DNA of 64,000 bases from Plantactinospora sp. KBS50 (lineage in GTDB: Bacteria > Actinomycetota > Actinomycetes > Mycobacteriales > Micromonosporaceae). The stretch covers positions 2,108,001 to 2,172,000 of the forward strand of contig NZ_CP022961.1 in the NCBI RefSeq assembly GCF_002285795.1. Direction: 5' to 3'. Shown here in pieces: positions 33,527 through 42,714 of this stretch. The position numbers and the translations under genes are program-made. Numbering within the stretch: position 1 is the first letter of the stretch; each line of letters starts with the position of its first letter. The notes under the pieces are model-generated. The model ran no database searches and had not been told where the DNA came from. It was given only the letters and a program-made list of their open reading frames with translations.

Positions 33527-35341
33527 TCAACAGCCGTCGCGAAGCCGGATCAGCTCCCAACCGCCCTCGGGTACGTCGTCATCGGGGTCGGTCCGCAGGT
33601 TCATCGGATCCGCCATGCCCAGGTAGACCGTCGACCCGTCGGCGACCATGTTGCGGATCCCGTAGTTGAGGTAGTTGCCCACCCCGGAATCGCTGATCAG
33701 GGTTGCCGCCTTGTGCGAGGAGGTGAAGGCGTACAGGTCGCCGCCGTACGTCGCGGCCGGCACCGCGCTGAGCGTCTGCGCGGCGGCCGCCGCCTTCGGC
33801 GCCTCGGCCATCACGTCGCCCATCTGCGTCGACAGCCCGAGCTGCTCGGCGGTGTCCTGGCCGAGTTCCTTGGCCAGATAGCTCCAGTCCATCGTGCCCA
33901 CGTAGAGCTTGCCGCCGGCCACCACCATCTTCCAGGTGTAGTTGTTGTACGGGTTGCCGAAGCCGGCCGAGCCGTACAGCGGGGTCTGGTGCGTCGAGGC
34001 GAGCGCCCAGGCCCCGGCGCCGTCGTTGGCGCTCGGGTCGTACGCGGGCAGCTCGGTGTTGCCGTACAGCAGGTCGACCTTCTGGTGGCTGGAGCCGAAG
34101 TCCTTGCCCCGGTAGATGCTGATCGCCCGCTGGGTGTTCTGGACCGTCGCCCGGATCCCGGCCTCGTCGGACGGCGGGTACGTCGCCAGGTGCAGCGTGC
34201 TGGCCTTCAGCGGCACGTGCATGGTGCCCCAGTACAGGTAGCCGCCGTAGGAGGCCAGCCCGCCCAGGCCGTAGCTGCTGGCGACCACCGGGTCCGGCTC
34301 GTAGCTGGCGACGTTCCAGACCTGCTGCCAGGAGTCGGCGTCGTCGGGGGTGAGGCCCGGCGCCCCGGCGGACAGCTTGGGGCTCATCCAGACCGAGGCG
34401 ATGCCCGTGGGCGCGGTGGCGTCCACGGTGCCGCCGGTCAGCTCGTTGTCCGAGCCCGGCCAGGTGGTGACGAAGATCCGTCCCTGGTGCTCGGTCAGGT
34501 CGGCGGCCTGGGCCGGCAGGTTCGCCACCTTCGCGAAGTTGAACGGGTCGCTCTTGCTGCCCATCCAGCGCAGCACGTAGCCGCCGCCGCCACCGTTGTC
34601 GCCGACGCCCACCCCGGCGTAGAGGGCGCCGTCGGCCACCACGAAGTGCCGGATGTTGCCGTACTCGGGCAGGTTGCGCGAGCCCAGGAACGCCCCGGTG
34701 TCGGTGTCGAAGGCGAACAGGTTGATGGTCTGGCCCAGCGCCGGGCCGCCCATCAGGGCAACCCCGCCGAAACTGCCGGCGGCGCGGATGCCGACGGTGG
34801 TCTGCAACCGGGTCGCGTCGTCCGACGAGGCGCCGGTCACCGCCTCCGTCTTCGAGGTCAGCGTGTCGGTGCGGGTGTCGTAGCTGTAGAGCCGCGGCAT
34901 GCGGTGGTCGCCGAGGGTGGGCGGCAGCTGCGGGTTGCGCTGGGCGATCTGGCTCTGGCCGTACTCACACACCCAGTCGTTGTTCAACGTCGGCGCGGTG
35001 TTGCGCAGGGTGTGCCCACTGGTCAGGCAGTTGACGTTCGCTCCGGTGCCGAAGTACAGCATCTTGCCGGCGCGGGTCAGCCCCCACAGGTACGCCTGGT
35101 TGACCTTGGGCGCTCCGGTGGCGCAGGGCGGGCCGGGCGGGTACGGCTGGCCGATGCCGTTGAAGCACTCGTCCGGCGCGGCCTTCGCGAGCAACTGCGT
35201 GCTCGGATGGCCGCCCGGCCCGCCGCCGGGGTGGAACGCCGCGGCGGGTGATGCCGGCGAGACCGCCAGCACGGGCCCGAGCCCGAGTACGGCGACGGCG
35301 GCGAGCAGCCGCCGCGCACAGATCCGGAGTGAATTCACCAA
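33527..35341 (-). CDS. secreted protein with beta-propeller-like repeats, function unknown
   Basis: This is a 604-residue protein with a clear Sec signal (ARRLLAAVAVLGLGPVLAVSPASPAAA, residues 9-35). The mature part has recurring strands of the type 'GKMLYFGTGAN', 'GALYAGVGVGDNGG', 'GYLYWGTMHVP', 'GKLYVGTMDWSYL', 'STVYLGMADPMNLR', the kind of 40-60 residue blade seen in beta-propellers. Cys at ECFNG, PPCA, NCLT, WVCEY and the final DGC may form disulfides. No catalytic motif is recognised. It lies between the sulfotransferase and the esterase genes in the same orientation, so it is probably part of the cluster, perhaps binding the surface lipid or its glycan. Confidence 0.65.
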   Translation of the reverse strand: MVNSLRICARRLLAAVAVLGLGPVLAVSPASPAAAFHPGGGPGGHPSTQLLAKAAPDECFNGIGQPYPPGPPCATGAPKVNQAYLWGLTRAGKMLYFGTGANVNCLTSGHTLRNTAPTLNNDWVCEYGQSQIAQRNPQLPPTLGDHRMPRLYSYDTRTDTLTSKTEAVTGASSDDATRLQTTVGIRAAGSFGGVALMGGPALGQTINLFAFDTDTGAFLGSRNLPEYGNIRHFVVADGALYAGVGVGDNGGGGGYVLRWMGSKSDPFNFAKVANLPAQAADLTEHQGRIFVTTWPGSDNELTGGTVDATAPTGIASVWMSPKLSAGAPGLTPDDADSWQQVWNVASYEPDPVVASSYGLGGLASYGGYLYWGTMHVPLKASTLHLATYPPSDEAGIRATVQNTQRAISIYRGKDFGSSHQKVDLLYGNTELPAYDPSANDGAGAWALASTHQTPLYGSAGFGNPYNNYTWKMVVAGGKLYVGTMDWSYLAKELGQDTAEQLGLSTQMGDVMAEAPKAAAAAQTLSAVPAATYGGDLYAFTSSHKAATLISDSGVGNYLNYGIRNMVADGSTVYLGMADPMNLRTDPDDDVPEGGWELIRLRDGC

Positions 35342-35439
35342 TACCTCTCTTCATGCGGGGACAGGGGTGTTGCGGCGGGAGGGCACGGCGCTTCAGCGGG
35401 GAAGGCGCGCGTCCTCCCACGGGGAACGGCGGGACGGGC

Positions 35440-36402
35440 TCAGGCGGCGGCCGGTTGCGGCGCACGCGCCGGGGCGACCACCCGCCCGGCGACCCGCTGC
35501 GCCCACGCGCTCGGGTCGTCGAACTCCAGGTAACGGCCGAGCTGGGTCAGCTCGCCCACCGGGTCGGCCACCAGGTCCTCGTACCGCATCCGGTGCAGGT
35601 GCTCCGGCGGTACGTCCACGAGCGCCTGGTCGGCCTGGCTGGTCATGAACGCGCACAGCCCCAGGTACCGGCGGATGTCCTGGCCCCGTTCGCGCAGCAC
35701 GTCGGCGGTGAGCCGGTCCGGCAGGTACCGCTCCAGGTCCTCCGGCACCGCCTGGTCCGGGGCGACCCGGAACGGGTCCAGGCCGCAGCGGCCGAGGAAC
35801 TCCACCCGCAGCTGGATGAGCTGGAACGACGAGTGCCGGCTCATCGAGTGGGCGGTGTCCTCCCAGTTGCGGGTCAGGTACACGATCTTGCAGTCGGGGA
35901 AGCCCTTCAGCAGGTACGGCGCGACGTGGCTGGACCCGCCGGAGCGCTCCACCCAGCGCTTCTTGCCGGTGAGCGTGGCCAGCAGGTCGAGGAAGTCGTG
36001 GTGGTGCTGGGCCACCGTCTGCGTGCGGAACTCCGGCACCCGCTCGCCGATCTGGTCGAACAGCGCGTCCGGGTCGTCGGTGAGCTTCGACAGGGTGATC
36101 GCCAGGATCCGCGGCAGGCTGGTCAGCCGGTCGGCCCACCGACCGGTCTTCGGGTAGCGCACCTCCTTGGGCGGCAGCCCGATCCGGAACAGCGTCGACA
36201 ACTCCGCCTTGGGACTGGCCAGCACCGCCCAGTACTCGGGGCCGGTGAGCACCTCCGCGCTGCGGGCCCACGGCGCCATCGCCATGAAGAACTCCTGGGC
36301 CGAGAGCGTGTCCGGCTCCTCATGGATGAGGTCGGACAGCAGCGTCGAGCCGCACCGGCCGTTGCTGATGATGATCGACCGACCGGTGATCGTCGTGTCC
36401 AT
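35440..36402 (-). CDS. PAPS-dependent sulfotransferase
   Basis: This is a 320-residue protein. The 5'-phosphosulfate-binding loop is at the start: SIIISNGRCGSTLLSDLI (residues 9-26), the SxRxGSTLL pattern of bacterial sulfotransferases. The 3'-phosphate loop is CKIVYLTRNWEDTAHSMSRHSSFQ (R...S). ERSGGSSHVAPYLL and YEDLVADPVGELTQLGRYLEF complete the fold. It transfers sulfate from PAPS to a hydroxyl or amine; the partner is most likely the polyketide lipid made next door, since cysQ, cysD and cysN are in the same cluster. Its start overlaps the alpha/beta hydrolase end by 83 nt. Confidence 0.88.
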   Translation of the reverse strand: MDTTITGRSIIISNGRCGSTLLSDLIHEEPDTLSAQEFFMAMAPWARSAEVLTGPEYWAVLASPKAELSTLFRIGLPPKEVRYPKTGRWADRLTSLPRILAITLSKLTDDPDALFDQIGERVPEFRTQTVAQHHHDFLDLLATLTGKKRWVERSGGSSHVAPYLLKGFPDCKIVYLTRNWEDTAHSMSRHSSFQLIQLRVEFLGRCGLDPFRVAPDQAVPEDLERYLPDRLTADVLRERGQDIRRYLGLCAFMTSQADQALVDVPPEHLHRMRYEDLVADPVGELTQLGRYLEFDDPSAWAQRVAGRVVAPARAPQPAAA

Positions 36403-37246
36403 CGGGAACCTCCTGCGTGTCGCGCTGTCGGGGAGTGGCGGGCTGGGCCGCGTCGGATCCGAAGTGCTCGGCCAGCCAGGCGAACACGTGCCGGCGGACC
36501 GCCCTCGGCTGGTCGATCAGGACGGAGTGCCGCTGGCCGGGCAGGACCACGACCCGGGTCTGCGGCAGCAACTGGCATACCGCCGGCGCCAACTCGCCCA
36601 CCGCGGATTCGCCGCCGTACAGGCAGAGCACCGGGCAGTCGATCGCGGCGAGGTCCCCGGTGGTCGGCAGCCGGCTGGCCGGCAGTTCCTCGGCGATGCT
36701 GGTGTCGCTGAGCAGGCGGCCGGTGTCGGCGGCCCGGCGGGCCGCGACGGCACCCCGCCGGGCGCCGATCTCGGCCAGCGCCCCCGCCCGGGGGAGCCGG
36801 TCGGCGACCCGGTCGAGCCGGACCCGCACCCGGCGCATCCACTCCGGGATCGGCGGGGCGGACTCCACGGCCACGATCCCGGCCACCCGCTCGGGGTGCC
36901 GGGCGGCGTAGCCGAAGGCGATGGTGCCGCCGAACGAGTTGCCGAACAGCAGCACCGGCCCGGTGACGGCCAGGCCGTCCAGCAGGGCCGCCAGGTCGTC
37001 GACGAAGTGGTCCAGGTCGTACCCGGCGGCGGGCCGCTCGCTGCGGCCGTGCCCGCGCAGGTCCTGCAACACCGCCGGGTACCCGGCCCGCACCAGCGGC
37101 TCGGCCATGGTGAAGAACCAGCTCGCCATGGTGTCCGAGGCCATCCCGTGCAGCAGGACCGCGGTCGGGCCGTGCCGGGGGCCGCCCGCGGCGGGATCGA
37201 GCCGCTGGACGTGCAGCTCGATCCCGTTCGCCCGGACCATGGTCAC
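36320..37246 (-). CDS. alpha/beta hydrolase
   Basis: This is a 308-residue protein starting at a GTG (37246) or ATG (37240), the GTG overlapping the ACP stop. Motifs: VLLHGMASDTMASWF (oxyanion HG), LRGHGRSERPAAGYDLDHFVDDL, LFGNSFGGTIAFGYA (GNSFGG nucleophile Ser), LCLYGGESAV and LPGQRHSVLIDQP (His). It is cytosolic. With no thioesterase domain in the two synthases, it is the best candidate to release the chain, as a discrete thioesterase-like hydrolase; it could equally be a lipase or esterase acting later. The last 28 residues are Gln/His-rich and lie over the sulfotransferase start. Confidence 0.75.
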   Translation of the reverse strand: MTMVRANGIELHVQRLDPAAGGPRHGPTAVLLHGMASDTMASWFFTMAEPLVRAGYPAVLQDLRGHGRSERPAAGYDLDHFVDDLAALLDGLAVTGPVLLFGNSFGGTIAFGYAARHPERVAGIVAVESAPPIPEWMRRVRVRLDRVADRLPRAGALAEIGARRGAVAARRAADTGRLLSDTSIAEELPASRLPTTGDLAAIDCPVLCLYGGESAVGELAPAVCQLLPQTRVVVLPGQRHSVLIDQPRAVRRHVFAWLAEHFGSDAAQPATPRQRDTQEVPDGHDDHRSVDHHQQRPVRLDAAVRPHP

Positions 37247-37575
37247 CGGCTGCCCGCCCCGACCTCGTCCGTCGACTCCTGGTCGGACTCGTCCGGCTTG
37301 TCCAGTGAGGTGGCGATGTGCTCGACCAGCCGGCCGACCCGCAGTTCGCCCACGCTCTCCAGATCGAGCTGCGCGACGAAGTGGGCGAAGTTGACGGTGT
37401 CGCCGTACCGGGCCTGAAGCCGGCCGGCCAGCGAGACGACGTCGATGCTCTCCATGCCCAGGTCGTCCCGGAACGTGGTGTCCATCGTGATCGCCTGCTC
37501 GGTGGCGAAGTCGCCCAGTACGGCGTTGATCATCTCGGTGAGTTCGTCGAGGATGTCGGTCCGGGCCGCGGACAT
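37243..37575 (-). CDS. free-standing acyl carrier protein
   Basis: This is a 110-residue protein. The ACP fold is visible with the phosphopantetheine site DDLGMESIDVVSLAGRLQARYGDTVNF (Ser in MESID, around residue 43), preceded by AITMDTTFR. A 25-residue acidic tail (DKPDESDQESTDEVGAGSR) is beyond the usual length. It lies 47 bp downstream of the KS-AT-DH-PPTase gene and overlaps the hydrolase gene. The DLGMESID site differs from the DSIK sites of the integrated ACPs, so it probably has a separate task such as starter loading or chain transfer. Confidence 0.88.
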   Translation of the reverse strand: MSAARTDILDELTEMINAVLGDFATEQAITMDTTFRDDLGMESIDVVSLAGRLQARYGDTVNFAHFVAQLDLESVGELRVGRLVEHIATSLDKPDESDQESTDEVGAGSR

Positions 37576-37622
37576 GGTTGCTCCTCCTGGGGTTGCGATG
37601 AAGTGACCTGTGGTGGGTTGGC

Positions 37623-40600
37623 TCATGGCCGGGTGACCCCCGGCGGGGTGGCCGGGTCCGGTTCCGGACCCCAGGTCCAGGCGACCGCGTACCGCCGGGG
37701 CGGCAGGTCCGCGGGGTTGGCCACGTCGCGCAGGCCGACCCGGTACGTGCGCCCGGCGACCGCGACGCCCAGCGCGGCGTCGGTGGCCTCGCGCACCTCG
37801 AACCGGCGCGGCTGGCCGTCCAGTCCGGTGCCCTCGGCCTTGCCGACCGCCTCCTTGGCCGCCCAGAACCGGGTGAACCACAGCCGCCGCCGGTCGGCGT
37901 CCGCGCCGGACAGCGAGTGCAGCAGCGCCAGCTCCGTGCCGGTCAGGGCGTACGAGAGGGTGCTGTCCGGGTGGTCGGCCACCTCGGCCACGTCGATCCC
38001 GACCCCCGGCCCGGTGGCCGGTCCGTCGGGTGCCCCCGCCGGCCGCAGCCGGGCGATCGCCACCCCGATCTCCGCGCAGTGCGCGAGCGAGACGTCGCAG
38101 TCCTCCAGGCCGCGCCCGGGTCGGCCGCGGACCCACGGCCGGCCGTCGGCCTCGTTGCCGACGGTCAGCTCGATCGGGTAGATGTCGGTGTGTCCCCGCT
38201 CCCAGAGCCGGGAGCGCACCGCGTCCTTGGCCGCGATCCGGCCGAGCATCCACTGCTTGCGGGTGCGCGCCGGGTGCCGCTCGTACTCGGCGTAGGCGGC
38301 GCCGCCGAGGATGCCCCGGGCCGCCATGCTGCGGGTCACCAGGTCGGTCCAGCAGTCGAAGGCCATCGTCCAGCCCTCCGGCTGCAGGTGCGACATCGCG
38401 TACCGCTCGGGGAAGCGCTCCGCGACGCGCGCCTGGGGATGGCTGTCGAACCGGCGGTCGACCGCGCCCTCGATCTCCGCCCAGACCCGGCCGTCGTAGC
38501 TGAGCTGGGTGTCGGCCACGAGCGTGCCGTCGTCGATGGTGCGCACCCGGGCGACGCACTCGAACGCCCGGCCGGCCGGCGGAGGCGGACCGTAGAACCG
38601 GACGTGGCCGAGCCCGACCGGCAGGGCGACGGTGCGGAACGGCTGCGTGGTGATCAGCCAGTTGCCGATGAGCTGGAGCGCGTTGTCCAGCAGGGCGCCG
38701 GGCGGCACCGGGGCGGTGACCACCCCCCGCACGTGCATGTCGCCGAGCGCGTGCACCTCGGTGACGCCCTGGAACTGCGGCCCGTGGAACATCAGCCGTT
38801 CCGCGTACATCTGCGCGGCGCCGAGCGTGGGCGGCCGCTCGGTGGCCGGGTCGTGCGTCCAGACCTGCGGCGCCGCCGGGTACGCCGGCCCCACCTCGAT
38901 GGTCGCCCGGGAGTACCCGGCGAAGGAGACCAGGTAGTGGTTCGGCGCGGTGGCCCGGACCACCACCTCGACCTCCTGCGGCGGGTCCACGATCAGCCAC
39001 TTGCTGAACTTGGCGTCGTGCACGGCCACCACCCGGGAGCCGGGCACCAGCATCTCGACCGCCTCCATCATGTGCGCCACCAGCGCGGTGGCCGGCACCA
39101 CCGGCCACCGGTCGGCCGGGTCCGGCCAGTCGTCCGGCTGCACGAAGAAGCAGTGGTCCAGCAGGTAGGGCATGGTCTCCAGGGAGGCGTGCAGGGTCAT
39201 CCGGCCGACCTCCGGCGCGGCGCCGCTGGGCGCCGGCCGGGCCGGGGTCCCGGTGGCCAGGGTCAGGACGGCGGCCGGCCTGGCCGGTACGGGTGCCGGT
39301 GTCGCCGTCGATGTCGGTGCCGCGGCCGTCGGGGTGGTGGGCGGTGTGGCGGCCGGCGTGGGCGGTGTGGCGGCCGGCGGGGCCGGCGTGGCCGGTGCCG
39401 GCGCGGCCGTTTCGCCCGGGGCGGCCAGCACCGACGCCGCACCGTGCGCGGTGTCCTGGAGCAGCGCCGCGAGTTCGGCCGCCGCGCTGGACCTGCCGGC
39501 GAGCCGGTGCAGCGCGGCCACCGCGGTGGACGGGTCGCCGGAGCGGGCGGCGCCCTCCGGCGCCGCCGTCCCGCGGGCGGCGGTGGCCGGTGCCGGCTGC
39601 ACCGGCGCCGTCGCCGGTGCGGCGGCACGCGTCGCCGTGGGTTGCGTCGGTGGGGCCGGAGCCGCCGCCGGTCGCGCGGCCGCCGGTGACACCGCAGCCG
39701 GCCGGGCCGTCGCGGGTGCCGCCGGGGGTGCGGGTCGGGCCGGTGCGGTCGCGGTCGGGGCCGGCGCGGCCGTGGCCCGCTGGGGTGCCGGTGCCGGTGC
39801 CGGCAGTGGCGGCGGTGCCGCTGCCGGGGTCGTCGGCAGCCCGAGCAGGCCGGCCGCGTCGGGGCCGAGGCGGATCAGCGGCCCGCCGAGGTCGAGCGTG
39901 ACCCGCGGACCACGCCGGCCGGTGCCGCCGGTCCCGGTGCCCCTGCCGGCCCCGGCACCGCCGTTGGCCCCGGCACCGACGGCCGGTGCGGGTGCCGCCC
40001 GGTCCGGGCCGGTCCCGGTACGCGGTTGCAGCGCCCGCAGGTCCGGCGCGCCCCCCTCCACCCAGACGGCGGTGGCGACCCGCCGCAGCTGGTTCAACCC
40101 GCCGCGGTGCGCGGTGTTCACCGGCATCGCGAGGTGGTCCCGGCCGCGCAGGTTGTCGCCGATCAACGAGGCGAGCTGTCCCGCGCCGACCTGGAGGAAC
40201 ACCCGGAAGCCGGCGTCGTACATCGCGGCCACGGTCTGCCGGAACCAGACCGGCTCCATCATGTGCCGCACGAAGATCCGGTTGACCTGGTCCTCGTCGG
40301 CGGGGAACGGCGCGTGCAGGGTCGCCGACCAGACCGGCACCCGGGTCGGGCGTACCTCCCAGCGGCCCAGCGCGGCGCCGATCGAGGTGAGCCCGTCGGC
40401 GAAGGCCGGGGTGTGGAAAGCCGAGCGGAACGGCAGCTTCTGGCACAGGATGTTGCGCCCGCGCAGCTCCTGGATCAGCCGGTCGACCTGTGTCTCCGGC
40501 CCGTTGACCACCGACTGCGCCGGGGCGTTGTCGTGCGAGAGCACCACCCCGGGGAAGTCGCCGAGCAGCGGCGTGACGCGGTCCGCGCCCGCGCCGACCG

Positions 40601-42668
40601 CGGCGAAGACGTACCCGGAGACCTCCACCGAGTCGGCGTCGAACAGCTTCAGGAAGTCGTCCATCGTGGCCGTGCTGATCTGGCCGCTGACGGCGGCGGC
40701 GGTCCACTCGCCGATGCTGTGCCCGGAGACCGCGTCGGGCAGCACGTTGATCCGGCGCAGCGCGGTGTCCAGCATCTTGCCCACCTCGATCAGGCCGGCG
40801 CCGTGCCGGCCGAGGTCGGCCGCGGACCACTCGCGGTCCGGCAGCCCGAAGTGGGCGGCCAGGTCGGCCGTGCGTGGCGCGAACTCCGCCTCCAGACCGG
40901 GGAAGACGAACGCCAGCTTGCCGCCGCCGGCACCGAGCAGCGGTCGCGGGCTGAACCAGATGTCCCGCCCGCCCCGCCACGGCTCGCCCCGGGCCACCGT
41001 CTTGCGGGCCACCGCGAGCAGCCGGTCGGTCGGGCCGACGATGCCCAGCCGGGCGCGTCCGGGCGCCTCCCCGCCGGAGCGTACGGCCAGGTCCGCGCCG
41101 AGCCGGCGTACCTCCTGGTCGTCCCGGGCCAGCAGGTCGGCGAGCCCGGCCGGGTCCGGTGCTGCCAGCCACAGCACCTGGTCCGGCTCGTCGAGGACGG
41201 CCGTACCGGAGGTCGCCGTGGTGGCCGGGACCGTGACCGGCCCGGCCGGCGCGCCCACCGCCTCGGGTGGCTGTTCGATGATCACGTGGGCGTTGATCCC
41301 GCCGAAGCCGAACGCGTTGATCCCGGCCCGGCGCGGCCCGTCGCTCTCCCACGGCCGCGCGCTGTCGATCGGGGCGAACCGGGTCGCCGCCATCTCCGCC
41401 CGGGGCGACTCGCAGTGCAGGGTGGGCGGCAGCACGCCGTGGTGCACGGCGAGCGTGGCCTTGATCAGGCCGGCGATCCCGGCCGCCGGCATGGTGTGCC
41501 CGATCATCGACTTGACCGACCCGATCACCGGACGGGGACCGCCGGCGTGCGGGCCGAAGACCTCGGCCACCGTCTTCAGCTCGGCGGCGTCCCCGGTCGG
41601 GGTGGCGGTGCCGTGCGCCTCCAGCAGGCCCAGCGCGTCCGGGGCGGTCGGGTCCAGGCCGGCCGCCGCCCAGGCGCGGCGGATCGCCAGCACCTGACCG
41701 GAGACCGCCGGGTTGAACATGCTCGCCGAGCGGCCGTCGCTGGACGTCCCGCTGCCGCGGATCACCGCGTACACCCGGTCGCCGTCGCGGACCGCGTCGG
41801 CGTACCGCTTGAGCACCACGATCCCGGTGCCCTCGCCGATCAGCAGGCCGTCGGCGGCGGCGTCGAACGGCCGGATCTCGCCCTGCCGGGACAGCGCGCG
41901 CAGCTGGTTGAACACCGACCAGAAGCTGATGTCGTGCACGTGGTGCACGCCGCCGGCCAGCACCGCGTCCAGCCGGCCGTTGACCAGCTCGGTCATGCCC
42001 TGGTCCACGGCGATCAGCGACGAGGCGCAGGCCGCGTCCAGCGTGTACGCCGGGCCGCGCAGGTTGAGCCGGTTGGCCACCCGGGAGGCGGCCAGGTTCG
42101 GCACCAGGCCGATCGTCCCCTCCGGCTGGTACGGGCCGAGCCGCTCGTCGATCTTCTTGCGCAGCAGTTCGAGCCGGGCCGGGTCGAGGTCCGGCACCAG
42201 CTCCCGCAGGATGCTGGTGACCTGGCTGGCCATCCGTACCCGCTGGGCGTACCGGGCCTGGGCCGGGCTGAGGATGCCGCCGCGACCGAGGATGACGCCG
42301 ACCCGCTCGCCGGGCGGGAGCCGGTCGGCGCCGCCCGCGTCCTCGATCGCCGCGGCGGCCACCTCCAGGGTGATCAACTGATCCGGCTCGATGTCGCCGA
42401 CGGAGGCGGGCATCACGCCGAACCGCAGCGGTTCGAAGGTGGCGAACTCGTCGACGAAGCCGCCGCGCCGGCAGTACATCCGGTCCGGCCGGTGCGCCTG
42501 CTCGGGGTCGTAGAACTCCTCGTCCCAGCGGTGCGGCGGCACGTCGGTGATCGCGTCCACGCCGCTGGTCAGGTTGCGCCAGTAGCTGTCCAGATCGCCC
42601 GCGGCGGGCATCACGGCGGCCATCCCCACGATGGCGATCCGATCTGACGCGACCTCGTCGTTGCTCAT
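37623..42668 (-). CDS. iterative type I synthase, KS-AT-DH-PPTase
   Basis: This is a 1681-residue protein. Ketosynthase 10-460: Cys in LDAACASSLIAVDQGM (about 212), LLEAHGTATPTGD and KSMIGHTMPAAG His. Acyltransferase about 590-890 with Ser in GHSIGEW (about 651). A 270-residue Ala/Pro-rich linker follows, then a hot-dog dehydratase-type domain from about 1165 (LLDHCFFVQPDD..VVPATALVAHMMEAVEM, partner Asp in LLDNALQLIGNW). The C-terminus (about 1550-1665) is a phosphopantetheinyl transferase: GVGIDVAEVADHP and RFWAAKEAVGKAEGTGLDG. No ACP or KR is present, so it must work with the larger synthase. The domain set is PUFA-synthase-like; the PPTase can prime the cluster's own ACPs. It begins 46 bp after the larger synthase gene. 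Confidence 0.88.
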   Translation of the reverse strand: MSNDEVASDRIAIVGMAAVMPAAGDLDSYWRNLTSGVDAITDVPPHRWDEEFYDPEQAHRPDRMYCRRGGFVDEFATFEPLRFGVMPASVGDIEPDQLITLEVAAAAIEDAGGADRLPPGERVGVILGRGGILSPAQARYAQRVRMASQVTSILRELVPDLDPARLELLRKKIDERLGPYQPEGTIGLVPNLAASRVANRLNLRGPAYTLDAACASSLIAVDQGMTELVNGRLDAVLAGGVHHVHDISFWSVFNQLRALSRQGEIRPFDAAADGLLIGEGTGIVVLKRYADAVRDGDRVYAVIRGSGTSSDGRSASMFNPAVSGQVLAIRRAWAAAGLDPTAPDALGLLEAHGTATPTGDAAELKTVAEVFGPHAGGPRPVIGSVKSMIGHTMPAAGIAGLIKATLAVHHGVLPPTLHCESPRAEMAATRFAPIDSARPWESDGPRRAGINAFGFGGINAHVIIEQPPEAVGAPAGPVTVPATTATSGTAVLDEPDQVLWLAAPDPAGLADLLARDDQEVRRLGADLAVRSGGEAPGRARLGIVGPTDRLLAVARKTVARGEPWRGGRDIWFSPRPLLGAGGGKLAFVFPGLEAEFAPRTADLAAHFGLPDREWSAADLGRHGAGLIEVGKMLDTALRRINVLPDAVSGHSIGEWTAAAVSGQISTATMDDFLKLFDADSVEVSGYVFAAVGAGADRVTPLLGDFPGVVLSHDNAPAQSVVNGPETQVDRLIQELRGRNILCQKLPFRSAFHTPAFADGLTSIGAALGRWEVRPTRVPVWSATLHAPFPADEDQVNRIFVRHMMEPVWFRQTVAAMYDAGFRVFLQVGAGQLASLIGDNLRGRDHLAMPVNTAHRGGLNQLRRVATAVWVEGGAPDLRALQPRTGTGPDRAAPAPAVGAGANGGAGAGRGTGTGGTGRRGPRVTLDLGGPLIRLGPDAAGLLGLPTTPAAAPPPLPAPAPAPQRATAAPAPTATAPARPAPPAAPATARPAAVSPAAARPAAAPAPPTQPTATRAAAPATAPVQPAPATAARGTAAPEGAARSGDPSTAVAALHRLAGRSSAAAELAALLQDTAHGAASVLAAPGETAAPAPATPAPPAATPPTPAATPPTTPTAAAPTSTATPAPVPARPAAVLTLATGTPARPAPSGAAPEVGRMTLHASLETMPYLLDHCFFVQPDDWPDPADRWPVVPATALVAHMMEAVEMLVPGSRVVAVHDAKFSKWLIVDPPQEVEVVVRATAPNHYLVSFAGYSRATIEVGPAYPAAPQVWTHDPATERPPTLGAAQMYAERLMFHGPQFQGVTEVHALGDMHVRGVVTAPVPPGALLDNALQLIGNWLITTQPFRTVALPVGLGHVRFYGPPPPAGRAFECVARVRTIDDGTLVADTQLSYDGRVWAEIEGAVDRRFDSHPQARVAERFPERYAMSHLQPEGWTMAFDCWTDLVTRSMAARGILGGAAYAEYERHPARTRKQWMLGRIAAKDAVRSRLWERGHTDIYPIELTVGNEADGRPWVRGRPGRGLEDCDVSLAHCAEIGVAIARLRPAGAPDGPATGPGVGIDVAEVADHPDSTLSYALTGTELALLHSLSGADADRRRLWFTRFWAAKEAVGKAEGTGLDGQPRRFEVREATDAALGVAVAGRTYRVGLRDVANPADLPPRRYAVAWTWGPEPDPATPPGVTRP

Positions 42669-42714
42669 GTGTACCTCCGGCGTGCGCTGCGGGCGGGGCG
42701 GGGCATCGGCGCGG

